A stretch of DNA of 64,000 nt from Sphaerotilus montanus (GCF_013410775.1 NZ_JACCFH010000001.1:4030001-4094000), one strand, 5' to 3'; counted from the first letter of the stretch, positions 8,735 through 17,646 are shown. Program-made: numbers and translations. Notes: generated by a model from the letters alone, not told the origin.

Positions 8735-8739
8735 TCAGG
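8716..8739 (-). repeat. IS terminal inverted repeat, right
   Basis: Inverse copy of 7695-7718, ending in the outermost bases AATCAGG. It includes the transposase stop codon. Confidence 0.9.
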
Positions 8740-8747
8740 TAACTTGT
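8740..8747. repeat. Target-site duplication, right copy
   Basis: TAACTTGT, identical to 7687-7694. Confidence 0.9.
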
Positions 8748-8858
8748 TGAGGAATATCCGAAAGAGCAGATCGCGTTTCTTTGTGAAATTTGGTAACAGA
8801 TAGAACCGGATCGGCCCGTGCCGGGAAATGATGGCTCCATCAGAGCAGGGGATCGCGC

Positions 8859-9662
8859 ATGTGGAATCGAATCAAGTCCGTATGGGCCGCCGGCTGGGTC
8901 GTGGCCGTGTCCTGCGCATGGCTGGTCCCGCTCGCGATGGCGGGGGACCGGCTGCTGGCGTACCTGAACGACGATCTGGCCCGGCTCCAGTTCAAGGCGG
9001 CGACCACGGCGGTGCCGAGCCTGCTCGACATCAACGAGTCCCCCAACATCACCGCGGCGCGGGTGCTTCTGGTGGCATGCCTGCTGCTGCTCGCGGTGGC
9101 GATCGTCTTCTGGAGTATCCGGGCGCACCGGAGTTTTCGTGCGGAGGGGGACCGTCTGGACGGATTGCGCACACGCCTGAAGGAGCGGGAGCGTGCGCTG
9201 GAGCAGCAGTTCCAGTACCTGGAAGCCCAGGTGATGCGTGCACGGGATGCCCTGTCGGCGCAATATGACCGGCTGGCCGATACGGCCTCGCCCGACACCG
9301 TGGCCTCGGTGTTCGATGCGCGCTTCGAGCGGCTGGAGAGCCTGCTGGCGCGCCATCTCGGCGAGATGGACCGGCGCCTGGGTGCCGTGGAGGGCGAGCT
9401 GCGCACCAGTGGCGAGCGGCTGGTCCACCAGTTCGTCGATCTGCGGGAGCGTGTGGTGCAGGTGCAGTCGGTGAACAACTCCAACTTTGGCGATCTGGCG
9501 TCCGCGCCGATGCCGCTGGGCGGGATCGCCGGACCTGGCGCCCGCCTGCAGGATGTCGTGCTCAACCTGTCGCACCTGCAGGAGGACCTCCGCCTGGAGC
9601 GGCGGCAGCTGCGCAAGAAGCTGGCGGGGCTGCCGGATGCGGGCCGTCAGGCCACGTCGTGA
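8859..9662 (+). CDS. Membrane-anchored coiled-coil protein, unknown function
   Basis: 267 residues. A first hydrophobic segment (about 8-28, VVAVSCAWLVPLAMAG) and a second (about 65-87, ARVLLVACLLLLAVAIVFW) give a small periplasmic loop. A long cytoplasmic predicted coiled coil follows (about 95-260), rich in Arg, Glu and Leu. AGGGGA precedes ATG 8859. The architecture recalls scaffold or RmuC-like membrane coiled-coil proteins, but I recognise no family. It lies downstream of the IS and convergent with glnS, sixteen bases between stops. Confidence 0.65.
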   Translation: MWNRIKSVWAAGWVVAVSCAWLVPLAMAGDRLLAYLNDDLARLQFKAATTAVPSLLDINESPNITAARVLLVACLLLLAVAIVFWSIRAHRSFRAEGDRLDGLRTRLKERERALEQQFQYLEAQVMRARDALSAQYDRLADTASPDTVASVFDARFERLESLLARHLGEMDRRLGAVEGELRTSGERLVHQFVDLRERVVQVQSVNNSNFGDLASAPMPLGGIAGPGARLQDVVLNLSHLQEDLRLERRQLRKKLAGLPDAGRQATS

Positions 9663-9678
9663 ACGTGGCGCTGGCGAT

Positions 9679-11499
9679 TCACTTCCAGCCGTCCTTCAGT
9701 CCCGTGATCTTGTTGAACACGGGACGTCCGGGCGCATGGTCGAGCCGGTCGGCCACGAAGTAGCCGAAGCGCTCGAACTGGAACTTCGCGTCCGGTGTCG
9801 CCTGGGCCAGTGACGGCTCGACATAGGCGGTGATCGTGCGCATGCTGGCCGGGTTCAGGCTGGCCTTGAAGTCCTTGCCGCCCGCATCGGGCTGCGGGTC
9901 GGTGAACAGGCGGTCGTAGAGGCGCACTTCCGCCGCCACGCCGTCCGCCACGCTGACCCAGGTGATGGCGGCCTTGACCTTGACCGCGTCCGCGCCGGGC
10001 GTGCCGCTCTTGGTGTCGGGAACCACCTTCGCCAGCACGGCGGTGACGCGTCCGTCCGCGTCCTTCTCGCAACCGGTGCATTCCACGACGTAGCCTCCCT
10101 TGAGACGCACCTTGTTGCCCGGGAACAGCCGCTTGTAGCCCTTGGGCGGCACTTCCTCGAAGTCCTCGCGCTCGATCCAGACCTCGCGGCCGATCACGAA
10201 CTGGCGCGCGGCGGGCGCCGGCTGTCCTTCAGGCGGGTGCGGCAGCGCGGGCAGCGTGCAGGGTTCCAGATGGCCGGCGCCCATGACCTCGTCCCAATTG
10301 GTCAGCACGAGCTTGACGGGGTCGAGCACGGCCATGCCCCGGTGGGCCTTGTGTTCCAGGTCGTCGCGCAGCGCGATGTCGAGCGTCGAATAGTCGATCC
10401 AGCTGTCGGCCTTGGTCACGCCGATGCGCTCGGCGAAGAGCTGGATCGCCTCGGGCGTGTAGCCGCGCCGGCGCAGGCCGACGATGGTGGGCATGCGCGG
10501 GTCGTCCCAGCCGCCGACAAAGCCTTCGTTGACGAGCTGCGCCAGCTTGCGCTTGCTGGTGATGACGTAGGTGAGGTTGAGCCGCGCGAATTCGTACTGG
10601 CGCGGCGGCGGCGCCTGCAGCAGGCCGGCCTCCGTCAGGCGCTCCAGCAACCAGTCGTAGAACGGGCGCTGGTCCTCGAATTCGAGCGTGCAGATCGAGT
10701 GCGTGATCTGCTCCAGCGCGTCCTCGATCGGGTGCGCGAAGGTGTACATCGGGTAGATGCACCAGCGGTCGCCCGTGTTGTGGTGCGTGGCACGGCGGAT
10801 GCGGTAGATCGCCGGGTCGCGCAGGTTGATGTTCGGGCTGGCCATGTCGATCTTCGCGCGCAGCACCATCGCACCGTCCGCGTGCACGCCGTCGCGCATC
10901 TCGCGGAAGCGGGCGAGGTTTTCGGCAGGCGTGCGGTTGCGGAACGGGCTGTCCTTGCCCGGGTGCACGAAGTCGCCACGGTTGGCGCGCATCTCTTCGG
11001 GCGTCTGCTCGTCGACGTAGGCGTGGCCGTGCTCGATCAGTGCCTCGGCGGCGCGGTACATCACGTCGAAGTAGTCGCTGGCGTAGTAGAGATGGCTCTC
11101 CGTGCGGCCTCCGAACGACGTGTCCCAGCCGAAGCAGAGCCACTGCACCGCGTCGAGGATGGAGTCGACGTATTCCTTCTCCTCCTTCTCCGGATTCGTG
11201 TCGTCGAAGCGCATGTGGCAGACGCCGCCGTAGTCGCGCGCCAGCCCGAAGTTCAGGCAGATGCTCTTGGCGTGGCCGACGTGCAGGTAGCCGTTCGGCT
11301 CGGGCGGGAAGCGGGTGCGGATCTTCGCCGGGTCGGGCTCGCCGGCTGCATGGTGGGCCGCGTCGCCGGGGGTGCCGGCCCAGCGGCGGCTGGCGTAGGT
11401 GCCCTGTTCCAGGTCACGCTCGATGATGGCGCGCAGGAAATTGCTGGTCTTGTGCTCGACGGCGGCGCCGTCGGCTGAGGTCTTGTTCGCGTCGCTCAT
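9679..11499 (-). CDS. glnS: Glutaminyl-tRNA synthetase
   Basis: 606 residues, somewhat longer than the E. coli enzyme (about 554). Class I aminoacyl-tRNA synthetase charging tRNA-Gln in the cytoplasm. The HIGH motif is in PNGYLHVGHAKSICLNFG, the KMSKS-type loop is VITSKRKLAQLV, and the sequence WDDPRMPTIVGLRRRGY that follows is diagnostic for GlnRS rather than GluRS. The N-terminal about 55 residues before IRTRFPPEPNGY include a family-typical NFLRAIIERDLEQGTY. Extra length lies in the C-terminal anticodon-binding barrels (EGQPAPAARQ and GTPGADA loops). Confidence 0.96.
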   Translation of the reverse strand: MSDANKTSADGAAVEHKTSNFLRAIIERDLEQGTYASRRWAGTPGDAAHHAAGEPDPAKIRTRFPPEPNGYLHVGHAKSICLNFGLARDYGGVCHMRFDDTNPEKEEKEYVDSILDAVQWLCFGWDTSFGGRTESHLYYASDYFDVMYRAAEALIEHGHAYVDEQTPEEMRANRGDFVHPGKDSPFRNRTPAENLARFREMRDGVHADGAMVLRAKIDMASPNINLRDPAIYRIRRATHHNTGDRWCIYPMYTFAHPIEDALEQITHSICTLEFEDQRPFYDWLLERLTEAGLLQAPPPRQYEFARLNLTYVITSKRKLAQLVNEGFVGGWDDPRMPTIVGLRRRGYTPEAIQLFAERIGVTKADSWIDYSTLDIALRDDLEHKAHRGMAVLDPVKLVLTNWDEVMGAGHLEPCTLPALPHPPEGQPAPAARQFVIGREVWIEREDFEEVPPKGYKRLFPGNKVRLKGGYVVECTGCEKDADGRVTAVLAKVVPDTKSGTPGADAVKVKAAITWVSVADGVAAEVRLYDRLFTDPQPDAGGKDFKASLNPASMRTITAYVEPSLAQATPDAKFQFERFGYFVADRLDHAPGRPVFNKITGLKDGWK

Positions 11500-12129
11500 G
11501 ACAGAGGCGGGGTGGTCTGGTGCGTGAAGGATCGGCCGCCGGGTCGGGCGGTGGGGTCGAATGATTGTAGCGACGGGGTGCCAGGGGCTGACCCGGGGTG
11601 CCCGATTCGCAAGTCTTGCGCCGCGGCCGGTGGTGGCACCTGCATCCAGGGGCTCTGCCGCACACCGGCCCCCCGCAGTGGATGGGCCCGCATCGGTGGA
11701 CCGTTCTCTAACATGGCGTCACACCTTGACATGACCATGTGCTGATTGTGGGAAATGAATCCAGATTCCGAGTTCCTGATTCCTGACCCGGCCGACGATG
11801 CGGCCCCGTACCCCCGTGTCGAGGCGTGGGAGCCGGTGCGCAGCGGGTCACGCCGTCGGCGTGTCGGAAAACGCTCTGACATGGTGCGCTGGGCGACTGG
11901 TCGGGCTGGTGCGCACGCCGGTGGCGGTGCCTTTCCGGATGGCTGGCAACAGGCTCAGGGCATGAGCTTCGAATATCCGTGTATTCCGCTGGAGTTACTG
12001 CCAGTCCGGCGCGGCCCTGCGCCCCTGCATACCGCGACAGCGGTTTCCGGGGCCGAAACCACAAATCTCGTGTCACAGTCGGCATTTTTGAAGGCCGATT
12101 TGTCAATACAAGTCGTTACGGAGTGCACA
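11500..12129. other. 630-base region without a supported gene
   Basis: Between glnS (minus) and the gene at 12130 (plus). Reading frames exist, including an in-frame upstream extension of the 12130 gene from 11746, but their predicted proteins are low-complexity and Arg/Pro-rich like noncoding GC-rich DNA, and no ribosome binding site supports them. The last about 120 bases become AT-richer (near 12055-12115) and probably hold the promoter of the downstream gene. Confidence 0.45.
11564..11569 (-). promoter_or_regulatory. Possible -10 box for glnS
   Basis: Minus-strand TACAAT sits about 65 bases upstream of the glnS start. A matching -35 hexamer is not convincing, so this is tentative. Confidence 0.3.
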
Positions 12130-12567
12130 ATGTCGCCAATCGTTCAATTGTTGACGGGGGCCTTGATGCAGAAGTCCGACTTTTCCAGTGCGCGCAGACA
12201 AACCGGCGCCACATCGTTGCCGGGTCTGCCTTCGACCGGGTTTTCAAGTGCTGCCGCGACGGCCCGTCCGGGGGCTTCCGATTTCCAGCATTCGGCGCCG
12301 TCCATGCTCACGGCCGAGCGTCTGAACGGGTATGGTGCCCGCTGGCTTCAATCCTTGCCCGTGACGGTTCGCCCGCTCATCACGGCAAAAAGACACCCTC
12401 ATATCGTGAACAAGTTCGCGATTCTCTGGGGTGAGGACGAGGCGGTGAACGCGTATTTCGACGAACTGCTCATCAGTTCGCGGCCCGGTCGCCGGGGCTT
12501 CGCCACCGAGGTGCTCGATGAACTGGTCGAGTTGCAGCGGGCGGTGCAGGAACAGCGCCGTTATTGA
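12130..12567 (+). CDS. Small conserved hypothetical protein
   Basis: 145 residues from ATG 12130, chosen because GGAG lies six bases upstream. The first about 70 residues look disordered. The C-terminal half (RPLITAKRHPHIVNKFAILW, then YFDELLISSRPGRRGFATEV and LDELVELQ) has the look of a conserved folded domain and resembles small Burkholderiales proteins with an RP-x-x-T-A-x-R-x-P-x-I-x-N core that I remember but cannot name. It converges on the LytTR regulator gene. A shorter start at 12304 is possible. Confidence 0.6.
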   Translation: MSPIVQLLTGALMQKSDFSSARRQTGATSLPGLPSTGFSSAAATARPGASDFQHSAPSMLTAERLNGYGARWLQSLPVTVRPLITAKRHPHIVNKFAILWGEDEAVNAYFDELLISSRPGRRGFATEVLDELVELQRAVQEQRRY

Positions 12568-12614
12568 TAAATCTGCGCAACAGTTCGTGCATGGGCACAA
12601 ACTTCGCGATCGGT

Positions 12615-13427
12615 TCAAATGCCTTTGAACAGATGGGCATAGACCCGGCTCACCGGCAGGATCTCGCTGCGCTGGCGCAACACCACGGAGAGCCTGCCTT
12701 GCTCATCCCGCACGGCGCGGGATATGCAGCGTGTCTGCACCAGAATGCTGCGGTGAATCTTCCAGAAGCGCCTTTCATCAATTTGATTGATTAATTCCCG
12801 CAAGGACATCCGGATCAGATGTTCGCGGTCGGTGGTCAGGACCCGGACATACTTGTCTGCTGCTTCGAAATAGACCACCTCGTCGACCGGCACCATTTCC
12901 ACGGTGTGTCCCGTCTGGACCGGGATGAAGTCCAGCCGCTGCGGTGTGGTCATGGATGGGGCGAGCAGCGATTGCAACTGGCGTGCAAACGTCTGCAGAG
13001 GGTCTGGTTCCGAGGGGTGCAGGACGTCGCGCCGCGCCAGTTGCTGTTGCAAGCGCTGGCAACACGACTGCAGCCGCGCGCGGACCAGCGGCTTGAGCAG
13101 GTAGTCCACTGCCTGCAGCTCGAAGGCTTGCACGGCGTGCTGGTCATAGGCCGTGATGAACACCAGCAGCGGGAAGGGCACTCCCGGATCGTCCGTCCAG
13201 TCCTCGGCCAGTGCCCGCGCCACTTCCAGCCCCGTCAGCCCCGGCATGCGGATGTCGAGGAAGCACACGTCAGGCCGCAGCTCCAGCGCGCGGGCCAGCG
13301 CCTGCACACCGTTGGTGGCGACGGCGGTCACGGCCAGATCTGGCCAGACCTGCTGCAACTCGGCGCGCAGGTGTGCTGCGAGCAGGGGTTCGTCTTCGGC
13401 GATCAGGGCGGTGCGCAGGGCGGTCAT
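12615..13427 (-). CDS. LytTR-family response regulator
   Basis: 270 residues. The receiver domain (1-125) has acidic E11/D12, phospho-acceptor D58 in CFLDIRMPG, and Lys in LLKPLV. A LytTR DNA-binding domain follows (about 165-268; VYFEAADKYVRVLTTDREHL, then FWKIHRSILVQ). AlgR/LytR-type. It overlaps the kinase gene by four bases and ends the seven-gene minus-strand operon. LytTR proteins bind paired direct or inverted sites; its natural target may be its own operon. Confidence 0.92.
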   Translation of the reverse strand: MTALRTALIAEDEPLLAAHLRAELQQVWPDLAVTAVATNGVQALARALELRPDVCFLDIRMPGLTGLEVARALAEDWTDDPGVPFPLLVFITAYDQHAVQAFELQAVDYLLKPLVRARLQSCCQRLQQQLARRDVLHPSEPDPLQTFARQLQSLLAPSMTTPQRLDFIPVQTGHTVEMVPVDEVVYFEAADKYVRVLTTDREHLIRMSLRELINQIDERRFWKIHRSILVQTRCISRAVRDEQGRLSVVLRQRSEILPVSRVYAHLFKGI

Positions 13428-14551
13428 GGCGTTGGCAGGGGCAAGGGCAGATCGATGAGGGCCAGTGTGCCGGGCGGCTCCTGGATGCTGTCGGTGCGTG
13501 TCAGGCTCAGCGTGGCCTCGGTGCCGTACAGCGTGCGCAGTCGCTCGCGGACCTGTGACAGGCCAAAGCCGGTCCCGGTGCTCGGCAGCGGGGCACTGGC
13601 ATGGGTCAGCCCGTCGCCGCTGTCGAAGACCCGGAGCTGGAGCCTCGCGCCACCGGGATGGTCCAGGCGGCGTGCCTCGATGCGGATCTGTCCGCCGTCG
13701 ATCGCGGGTTCCAAGCCGTGGTGGACGGCATTTTCGACCAGCGGCTGCAGCAGCAGCGTCGGCACGGCGAGGTCGGCCAGCTCCGGCGGCAGGTCCAGGC
13801 TTGTCTGCAGCCGAGGCCCCATTCGCACGCTCATCAGCGCCAGGTAGTCGCGCAGTCGGTCGAATTCGGCGTGCAGCGGGTGCAGCGTCGTGCGCGAGCC
13901 CTGCAGCGTGCTGCGCAGGAAGGCGATCAGGTGGTCGAGCATCGCCTGGGCCTGCGGCGGGTCGAGTGCGATCAGCACCCGCAGGTTCGCCAGCGTGTTG
14001 AACAGCATGTGCGGTTCCAGCTGGCTTTCCAGGAGCTTCAGCCGGTGTTCGGCCGCCATGCGCAGCGCGGATTCGGCCTCGGCCCGGGTGGCGGCGAGTT
14101 CGCCCTGGGACTTGAAGAAAAACGTGGCCGCCAAGCCGATGCTCAGTGACAACAGCAGCATCCCGGCATTGGGTCGCCAGTTGGCGCCGAGGTGGGTGTC
14201 GTGCCCGAGGATCAGGCCGCCGAGCGCATGGCCGCCGATGTAGGCCGCCGGCACGCCGACCACGATGCAGGCACCCATCCAGAACCAGCCCGGCCAGCCC
14301 GCCTTCGCCGCCTGGTTGTCCGGGTCACGCCGGCTGATCACCCAGGCGATGGCGTGGCAGCCACCGTCCAGCGCCAGCTCGCACAGCAGGCCGACGCACA
14401 GCGAATACACCAGGCTGTTGAAGAACTGCCCGTGGCTCACCAGCGTCAGTCCGGTGGCGATGACCACGGCCAGCACGACGGTGAGCAGCGTGCGGTTGAG
14501 GACCGTGCAGTGCCAGCAGCGCCTGGTGGTGGAGTCGGGTTCGAGCGTCAT
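13424..14551 (-). CDS. LytS/YehU-type sensor histidine kinase
   Basis: 375 residues. Four hydrophobic segments (about 20-37, 44-60, 90-115, 129-147), then the His_kinase domain with Q-L-E-P-H-M-L-F-N-T-L, phospho-acceptor H181, and an ATPase domain (LLQPLVENAVHHGLEPA, later GTGFGLSQVRERL). No periplasmic sensor domain is present, so the membrane part probably senses the signal. It lies 20 bases after the barrel-protein gene, implying co-transcription with the transporter operon upstream. Confidence 0.92.
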   Translation of the reverse strand: MTLEPDSTTRRCWHCTVLNRTLLTVVLAVVIATGLTLVSHGQFFNSLVYSLCVGLLCELALDGGCHAIAWVISRRDPDNQAAKAGWPGWFWMGACIVVGVPAAYIGGHALGGLILGHDTHLGANWRPNAGMLLLSLSIGLAATFFFKSQGELAATRAEAESALRMAAEHRLKLLESQLEPHMLFNTLANLRVLIALDPPQAQAMLDHLIAFLRSTLQGSRTTLHPLHAEFDRLRDYLALMSVRMGPRLQTSLDLPPELADLAVPTLLLQPLVENAVHHGLEPAIDGGQIRIEARRLDHPGGARLQLRVFDSGDGLTHASAPLPSTGTGFGLSQVRERLRTLYGTEATLSLTRTDSIQEPPGTLALIDLPLPLPTP

Positions 14552-14570
14552 GGTGGGTTTGTAGCAGCCT

Positions 14571-15608
14571 TCAGAAGCTGCGGGTCATGGCCAGCGCACC
14601 GGTCTGTCGGCTCGGGGTGTGCCGCAGCGCTGCGCCGACCGGCCCGCCGAACACGCGCCAGACGGCCTCGACGCGCCATTGGTCCCCCTGCCAGCGCAGT
14701 CCGGCGCCCAGCACCCGGCCGGCATCCGCGGGTTGCCACAGCGCGTCGGCCGACACCTGCCAGGCATCGTGCTGCCACGCGAGGCGGCCGTAGGCGTTGC
14801 GACGGGCGGAGGGTGTGGCGGCCTGACCGTCGTGCCAGACCTCGGCGAGCACGGTCACGTCCGCGCCGCCGGTCCAACTGCCGCCGACGAGCGTCTGGTG
14901 GCGGCCCAGCGCGGGCAGCCAGCGGGTCGAGGCGTGCCACTCCACCGCGTCCGACGCGACCCACGCCAGCGCCGCACCGACGTTGCCGCGGGTCGCCGCG
15001 CTCCAGTGCGCGTGGGCGTGCAGATCGAGCGCGCCGAGCCGCTGGTAGTGCCGCAGGGCGAGCGCGCTGCCGTCGTGGCCCTGCTGCGGATCGACCCAGA
15101 CCAGGCTGGTGGCGTCGTCGGCGCCGAAGTGTTCGACCTGCACGATGCCGCGGCCCTGTGGCGTGGCGGGCAGCAGCGGGCGGCGTTCCTCGCGCTGCAC
15201 CACGTCGTTCGGCCGGAAGCCTTGGCCGACGTCCCAGCCGATGATGCGGCGGCCGGCGCTGAACTGCCAGTCGCCGCGGTCGGTGGTGGCGTACAGCTCG
15301 TTGACGCGGCCCGTGCCGGTGCTGGCCGTGGCGCCGTCGTCGTGCAACACGGTCACGGCCGCGTCCGCATGCAGGGCCAGAGACCGCCCTTCCGGCAGCG
15401 GCAGTCGGGCGTCGGTCTTCAGGTCGAGTTCGCTGCGCCAGCGGCTGGGCGGCGCGAACGCGGGCGCCGGGCCGAGCGGATTGGCCAGCCGCCATTCACG
15501 CGCGGTCTGCCACTGGCCGGACAGTGTGGGCGTCAGTCCTTGCGCATGCACCTGTCCGAGCCCGGACGCCAGCGCCAGGCCGGCGAGCCACCAGGGGTTG
15601 TGCATCAC
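14571..15608 (-). CDS. Putative outer-membrane beta-barrel protein
   Basis: 345 residues. Signal peptide MMHNPWWLAGLALASGLGQVHA ends with an AxA-like site. The mature part is rich in alternating aromatic/polar strands (WQFSAGRRIIGWDVGQGF, WRVEAVWRVFGG) and ends in Phe (MTRSF), as outer-membrane barrels do. GRRIIGWDVGQGFRPNDVVQ recalls DUF1302-like or carbohydrate-porin-like proteins. The LolA-like gene precedes it with no gap and the kinase gene follows. It is likely the outer-membrane partner of the ABC system; the substrate is unknown. Confidence 0.72.
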   Translation of the reverse strand: MMHNPWWLAGLALASGLGQVHAQGLTPTLSGQWQTAREWRLANPLGPAPAFAPPSRWRSELDLKTDARLPLPEGRSLALHADAAVTVLHDDGATASTGTGRVNELYATTDRGDWQFSAGRRIIGWDVGQGFRPNDVVQREERRPLLPATPQGRGIVQVEHFGADDATSLVWVDPQQGHDGSALALRHYQRLGALDLHAHAHWSAATRGNVGAALAWVASDAVEWHASTRWLPALGRHQTLVGGSWTGGADVTVLAEVWHDGQAATPSARRNAYGRLAWQHDAWQVSADALWQPADAGRVLGAGLRWQGDQWRVEAVWRVFGGPVGAALRHTPSRQTGALAMTRSF

Positions 15609-16364
15609 TCACTCCAGCGTCGGGTTGCGGGCCAGCGACATCGGGTTGAACCACGACTCGGGCACCACCTTCTTCGCGCGCGACGTGTAGCGCACGCGCG
15701 TCTCGCGGCGGTGGCTGAGCTGGTCCTGCAGCACCATCTCGTCGATCTGCGTCGGCCGCTCCGCCGAGTCGGGGATGAAGCGGGCCTGCTTGGCGAGCTT
15801 GTCGGACTGCAGGTAGAGGTCGGCCTTCAGCGGCTGGTGGCGGTCGCGGCCGAGCCACAGCTCGATGCGCTGGTAGCTCACGCCCGGCCGCTGCGCCGCG
15901 AGGCTCAGGTGCCAGCACGGCGCCGTGTCGCAGCGCTCCTCGCCGACCAGCGTGGCGCGGTAGTCCTCGCTCCAGCGCAGCGTGGCGATGTCGCCGGTGG
16001 AGGCGTCGCCGAGCAGCTTCTGGCTCGGCGTGATGCGCATCGGGCGCTGCGTGCCGGGCATCATCAGCCAGAAGTCGTCGCCGACCATCAGGACTTTCTG
16101 CCCCTGCTCGGCCGGCGAGCGCATCAGCACCAGCGAGCGCCGGCCGGTGCTGGTGTGGACGGTGTAGAGGCGCTCCTTGTCGGGCGTGCCGTCGGACTTG
16201 AAGGTGTTGACGCGGGTCTCGATGACGAGTTGCTCGTCGCTGACGCGGAAGCGGTCGGCATCGGCGAGCAGGCGGGTGACATCGGGTTCGGCAGCGTGTG
16301 CGGGCAGCAGGGCGGACAGCAGCAGCGTGGCAAACAGGGCGCGGGGCGTGTGGGTCAAGGTCAT
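15609..16364 (-). CDS. LolA-like outer membrane lipoprotein-sorting protein
   Basis: 251 residues from ATG 16364, preceded by GAGGAA; an earlier in-frame ATG at 16418 would add 18 polar residues before the signal peptide (LFATLLLSALLPAHAAEP). The mature protein (RLLADADRFRVSDEQLVIET, LMRSPAEQGQKVLMVGDDFW, LMMPGTQRPMRITPSQKLLG, DASTGDIA) fits the PF17131-type LolA_like family, which often accompanies FtsX-type ABC permeases. LolA-fold proteins hold lipids or acyl chains in the periplasm. With the neighbouring barrel it suggests trans-envelope transfer of a hydrophobic substrate. Confidence 0.85.
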   Translation of the reverse strand: MTLTHTPRALFATLLLSALLPAHAAEPDVTRLLADADRFRVSDEQLVIETRVNTFKSDGTPDKERLYTVHTSTGRRSLVLMRSPAEQGQKVLMVGDDFWLMMPGTQRPMRITPSQKLLGDASTGDIATLRWSEDYRATLVGEERCDTAPCWHLSLAAQRPGVSYQRIELWLGRDRHQPLKADLYLQSDKLAKQARFIPDSAERPTQIDEMVLQDQLSHRRETRVRYTSRAKKVVPESWFNPMSLARNPTLE

Positions 16365-16410
16365 GGCGTGGTTCCTCGGGGTCGTTTCACGGGCAGGTTT
16401 CATGGTCTTG

Positions 16411-17646
16411 TCAGACATGGGCCAGCGCCTCGACCACCGGCCGCCGCACCGTCTTGCGCGCCACCAGCGCCGAGGCCAGCATCACCAGCGCGAGCATCCC
16501 GAGCAGCGTTGCGGCGCACAGGCTCGGGTGCAGGTCGATCACCAGCGGATAGCCGACCGTGCGGCCCGGCGGCGGCGGCATCTGCACCGGGAACAGCAGC
16601 AGCCCGACTGACACCGCCACCGCGATCAGCGCGCCCAGCAGCCCGCCCGCCCCGCCGAGCACCAGCCCTTCCAGCGCGAGGCTGCGCACGAGCTGACCGG
16701 GCAGCGTGCCGAGCGCCCGCAGCGTCCCGATCTCGCGGGTCCGCTCGATGACCGCCATCGCCATCGCGTTGGTGACGACGAAGACCACGATCACGCCGAT
16801 GATCAGCCCGAGCGCGCCGAAGATGCGGTTGTAGAGCGCGCGCACGCTGCGGTAGAACGGCGCCTGTTCTTCCCAGGTCCGCACGGCGAGCGTGCCGAGC
16901 GCGGGCTGCAGCCGGTCGCGAGCGGGCAGGGTCGCGTCCATCCGGTCCAGGAACACGCCCAGGCTCGACACCTTGTCGGTCACCAGCAGCGACTGCGCCG
17001 TCGCAACGTCGGTGTAGACCAGCCGCTGGTCGATTTCGGCGATGCCGGTGGTGATGACGCCGGCGACCAGCACGTCGCGGGCATTCAGCGCGCCCGCCGT
17101 CGTGCTGACCAGCAGCGTGAGTGCGCTGCCCGCGTCCGCCTTGAGGCTGCGCGCCAGGCCGGCGCCGAGCATCACGGTGTCGCGCTCCTGACCGGCGAGC
17201 ACGCGGCCGGACTTGACCGTGAGGAACGGCCCCTTCACCGCGAACTCGGCGTCCGGCGCGATGCCGACCGCAGTCATCACGGTGGACTTGTCGCCGTTGC
17301 TGATCAGGCCGCTGAACTCGACCCGGGGCAGCACCTGGCGCACCTGCGGGTCGGCGAGCAACTGGCGGGTGAGGGCGTCGGCGCCGGACAGGCCGTGCTG
17401 CAGCGGCACGTCCTCGTCGCCGTCGAACTGGGCGGCGTGCGCGATGACCAAGTGGCCGGTGGTGCGGGCAGAGGATTCGGCCAGGCCGCGGTAGGTGGAC
17501 TGCGCGAAGCCGCTGGCGATGAGGATGGCGGCGGTGCCGAGCGCGGCGATGGTGACGGTGACGAGCGAGCGGCGGCGGTTGCGCAGCGTGTTGAGCCACG
17601 CAAAGCGCAGCCACGGCAGCCAGGACAGCAAGGGCAGGGCGTTCAT
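16411..17646 (-). CDS. FtsX/MacB-type ABC transporter permease
   Basis: 411 residues. An N-terminal membrane segment (LVTVTIAALGTAAILIASGF) precedes a large periplasmic domain (about 45-270). Three C-terminal membrane segments follow (IFGALGLIIGVIVVFVVTNA; GGAGGLLGALIAVAVSVGLL; AATLLGMLALVMLASALV), the type VII/LolCE-MacB topology. ERTREIGTLRALGT after the second membrane segment is the typical coupling helix. It overlaps the ATPase gene by four bases. Such permeases work as mechanotransducers or lipoprotein/lipid extractors rather than ordinary importers. Confidence 0.9.
   Translation of the reverse strand: MNALPLLSWLPWLRFAWLNTLRNRRRSLVTVTIAALGTAAILIASGFAQSTYRGLAESSARTTGHLVIAHAAQFDGDEDVPLQHGLSGADALTRQLLADPQVRQVLPRVEFSGLISNGDKSTVMTAVGIAPDAEFAVKGPFLTVKSGRVLAGQERDTVMLGAGLARSLKADAGSALTLLVSTTAGALNARDVLVAGVITTGIAEIDQRLVYTDVATAQSLLVTDKVSSLGVFLDRMDATLPARDRLQPALGTLAVRTWEEQAPFYRSVRALYNRIFGALGLIIGVIVVFVVTNAMAMAVIERTREIGTLRALGTLPGQLVRSLALEGLVLGGAGGLLGALIAVAVSVGLLLFPVQMPPPPGRTVGYPLVIDLHPSLCAATLLGMLALVMLASALVARKTVRRPVVEALAHV

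Larger units (their letters stand above)
7695..8739 (+). mobile_element. Complete IS1595-family insertion sequence
   Basis: 1045 bases. The 24-base terminal inverted repeats (7695-7718 and 8716-8739) both begin CCTGATTAGCAA and differ at two positions. They are flanked by perfect 8-base direct repeats TAACTTGT. One transposase gene fills the element. Intact ends, intact gene and undecayed target duplications indicate a recent insertion. It lies in an AT-rich spacer, so no gene seems broken. Confidence 0.93.

Noticed and set aside
11746-12129. In-frame upstream extension of the gene at 12130
   Set aside because: Low-complexity predicted protein, no ribosome binding site, and a better one directly before 12130.
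14619-16751. Plus-strand 710-codon open frame over the barrel and LolA-like genes
   Set aside because: Composition typical of GC-rich antisense; the minus-strand genes have clear signals, domains and coupling.
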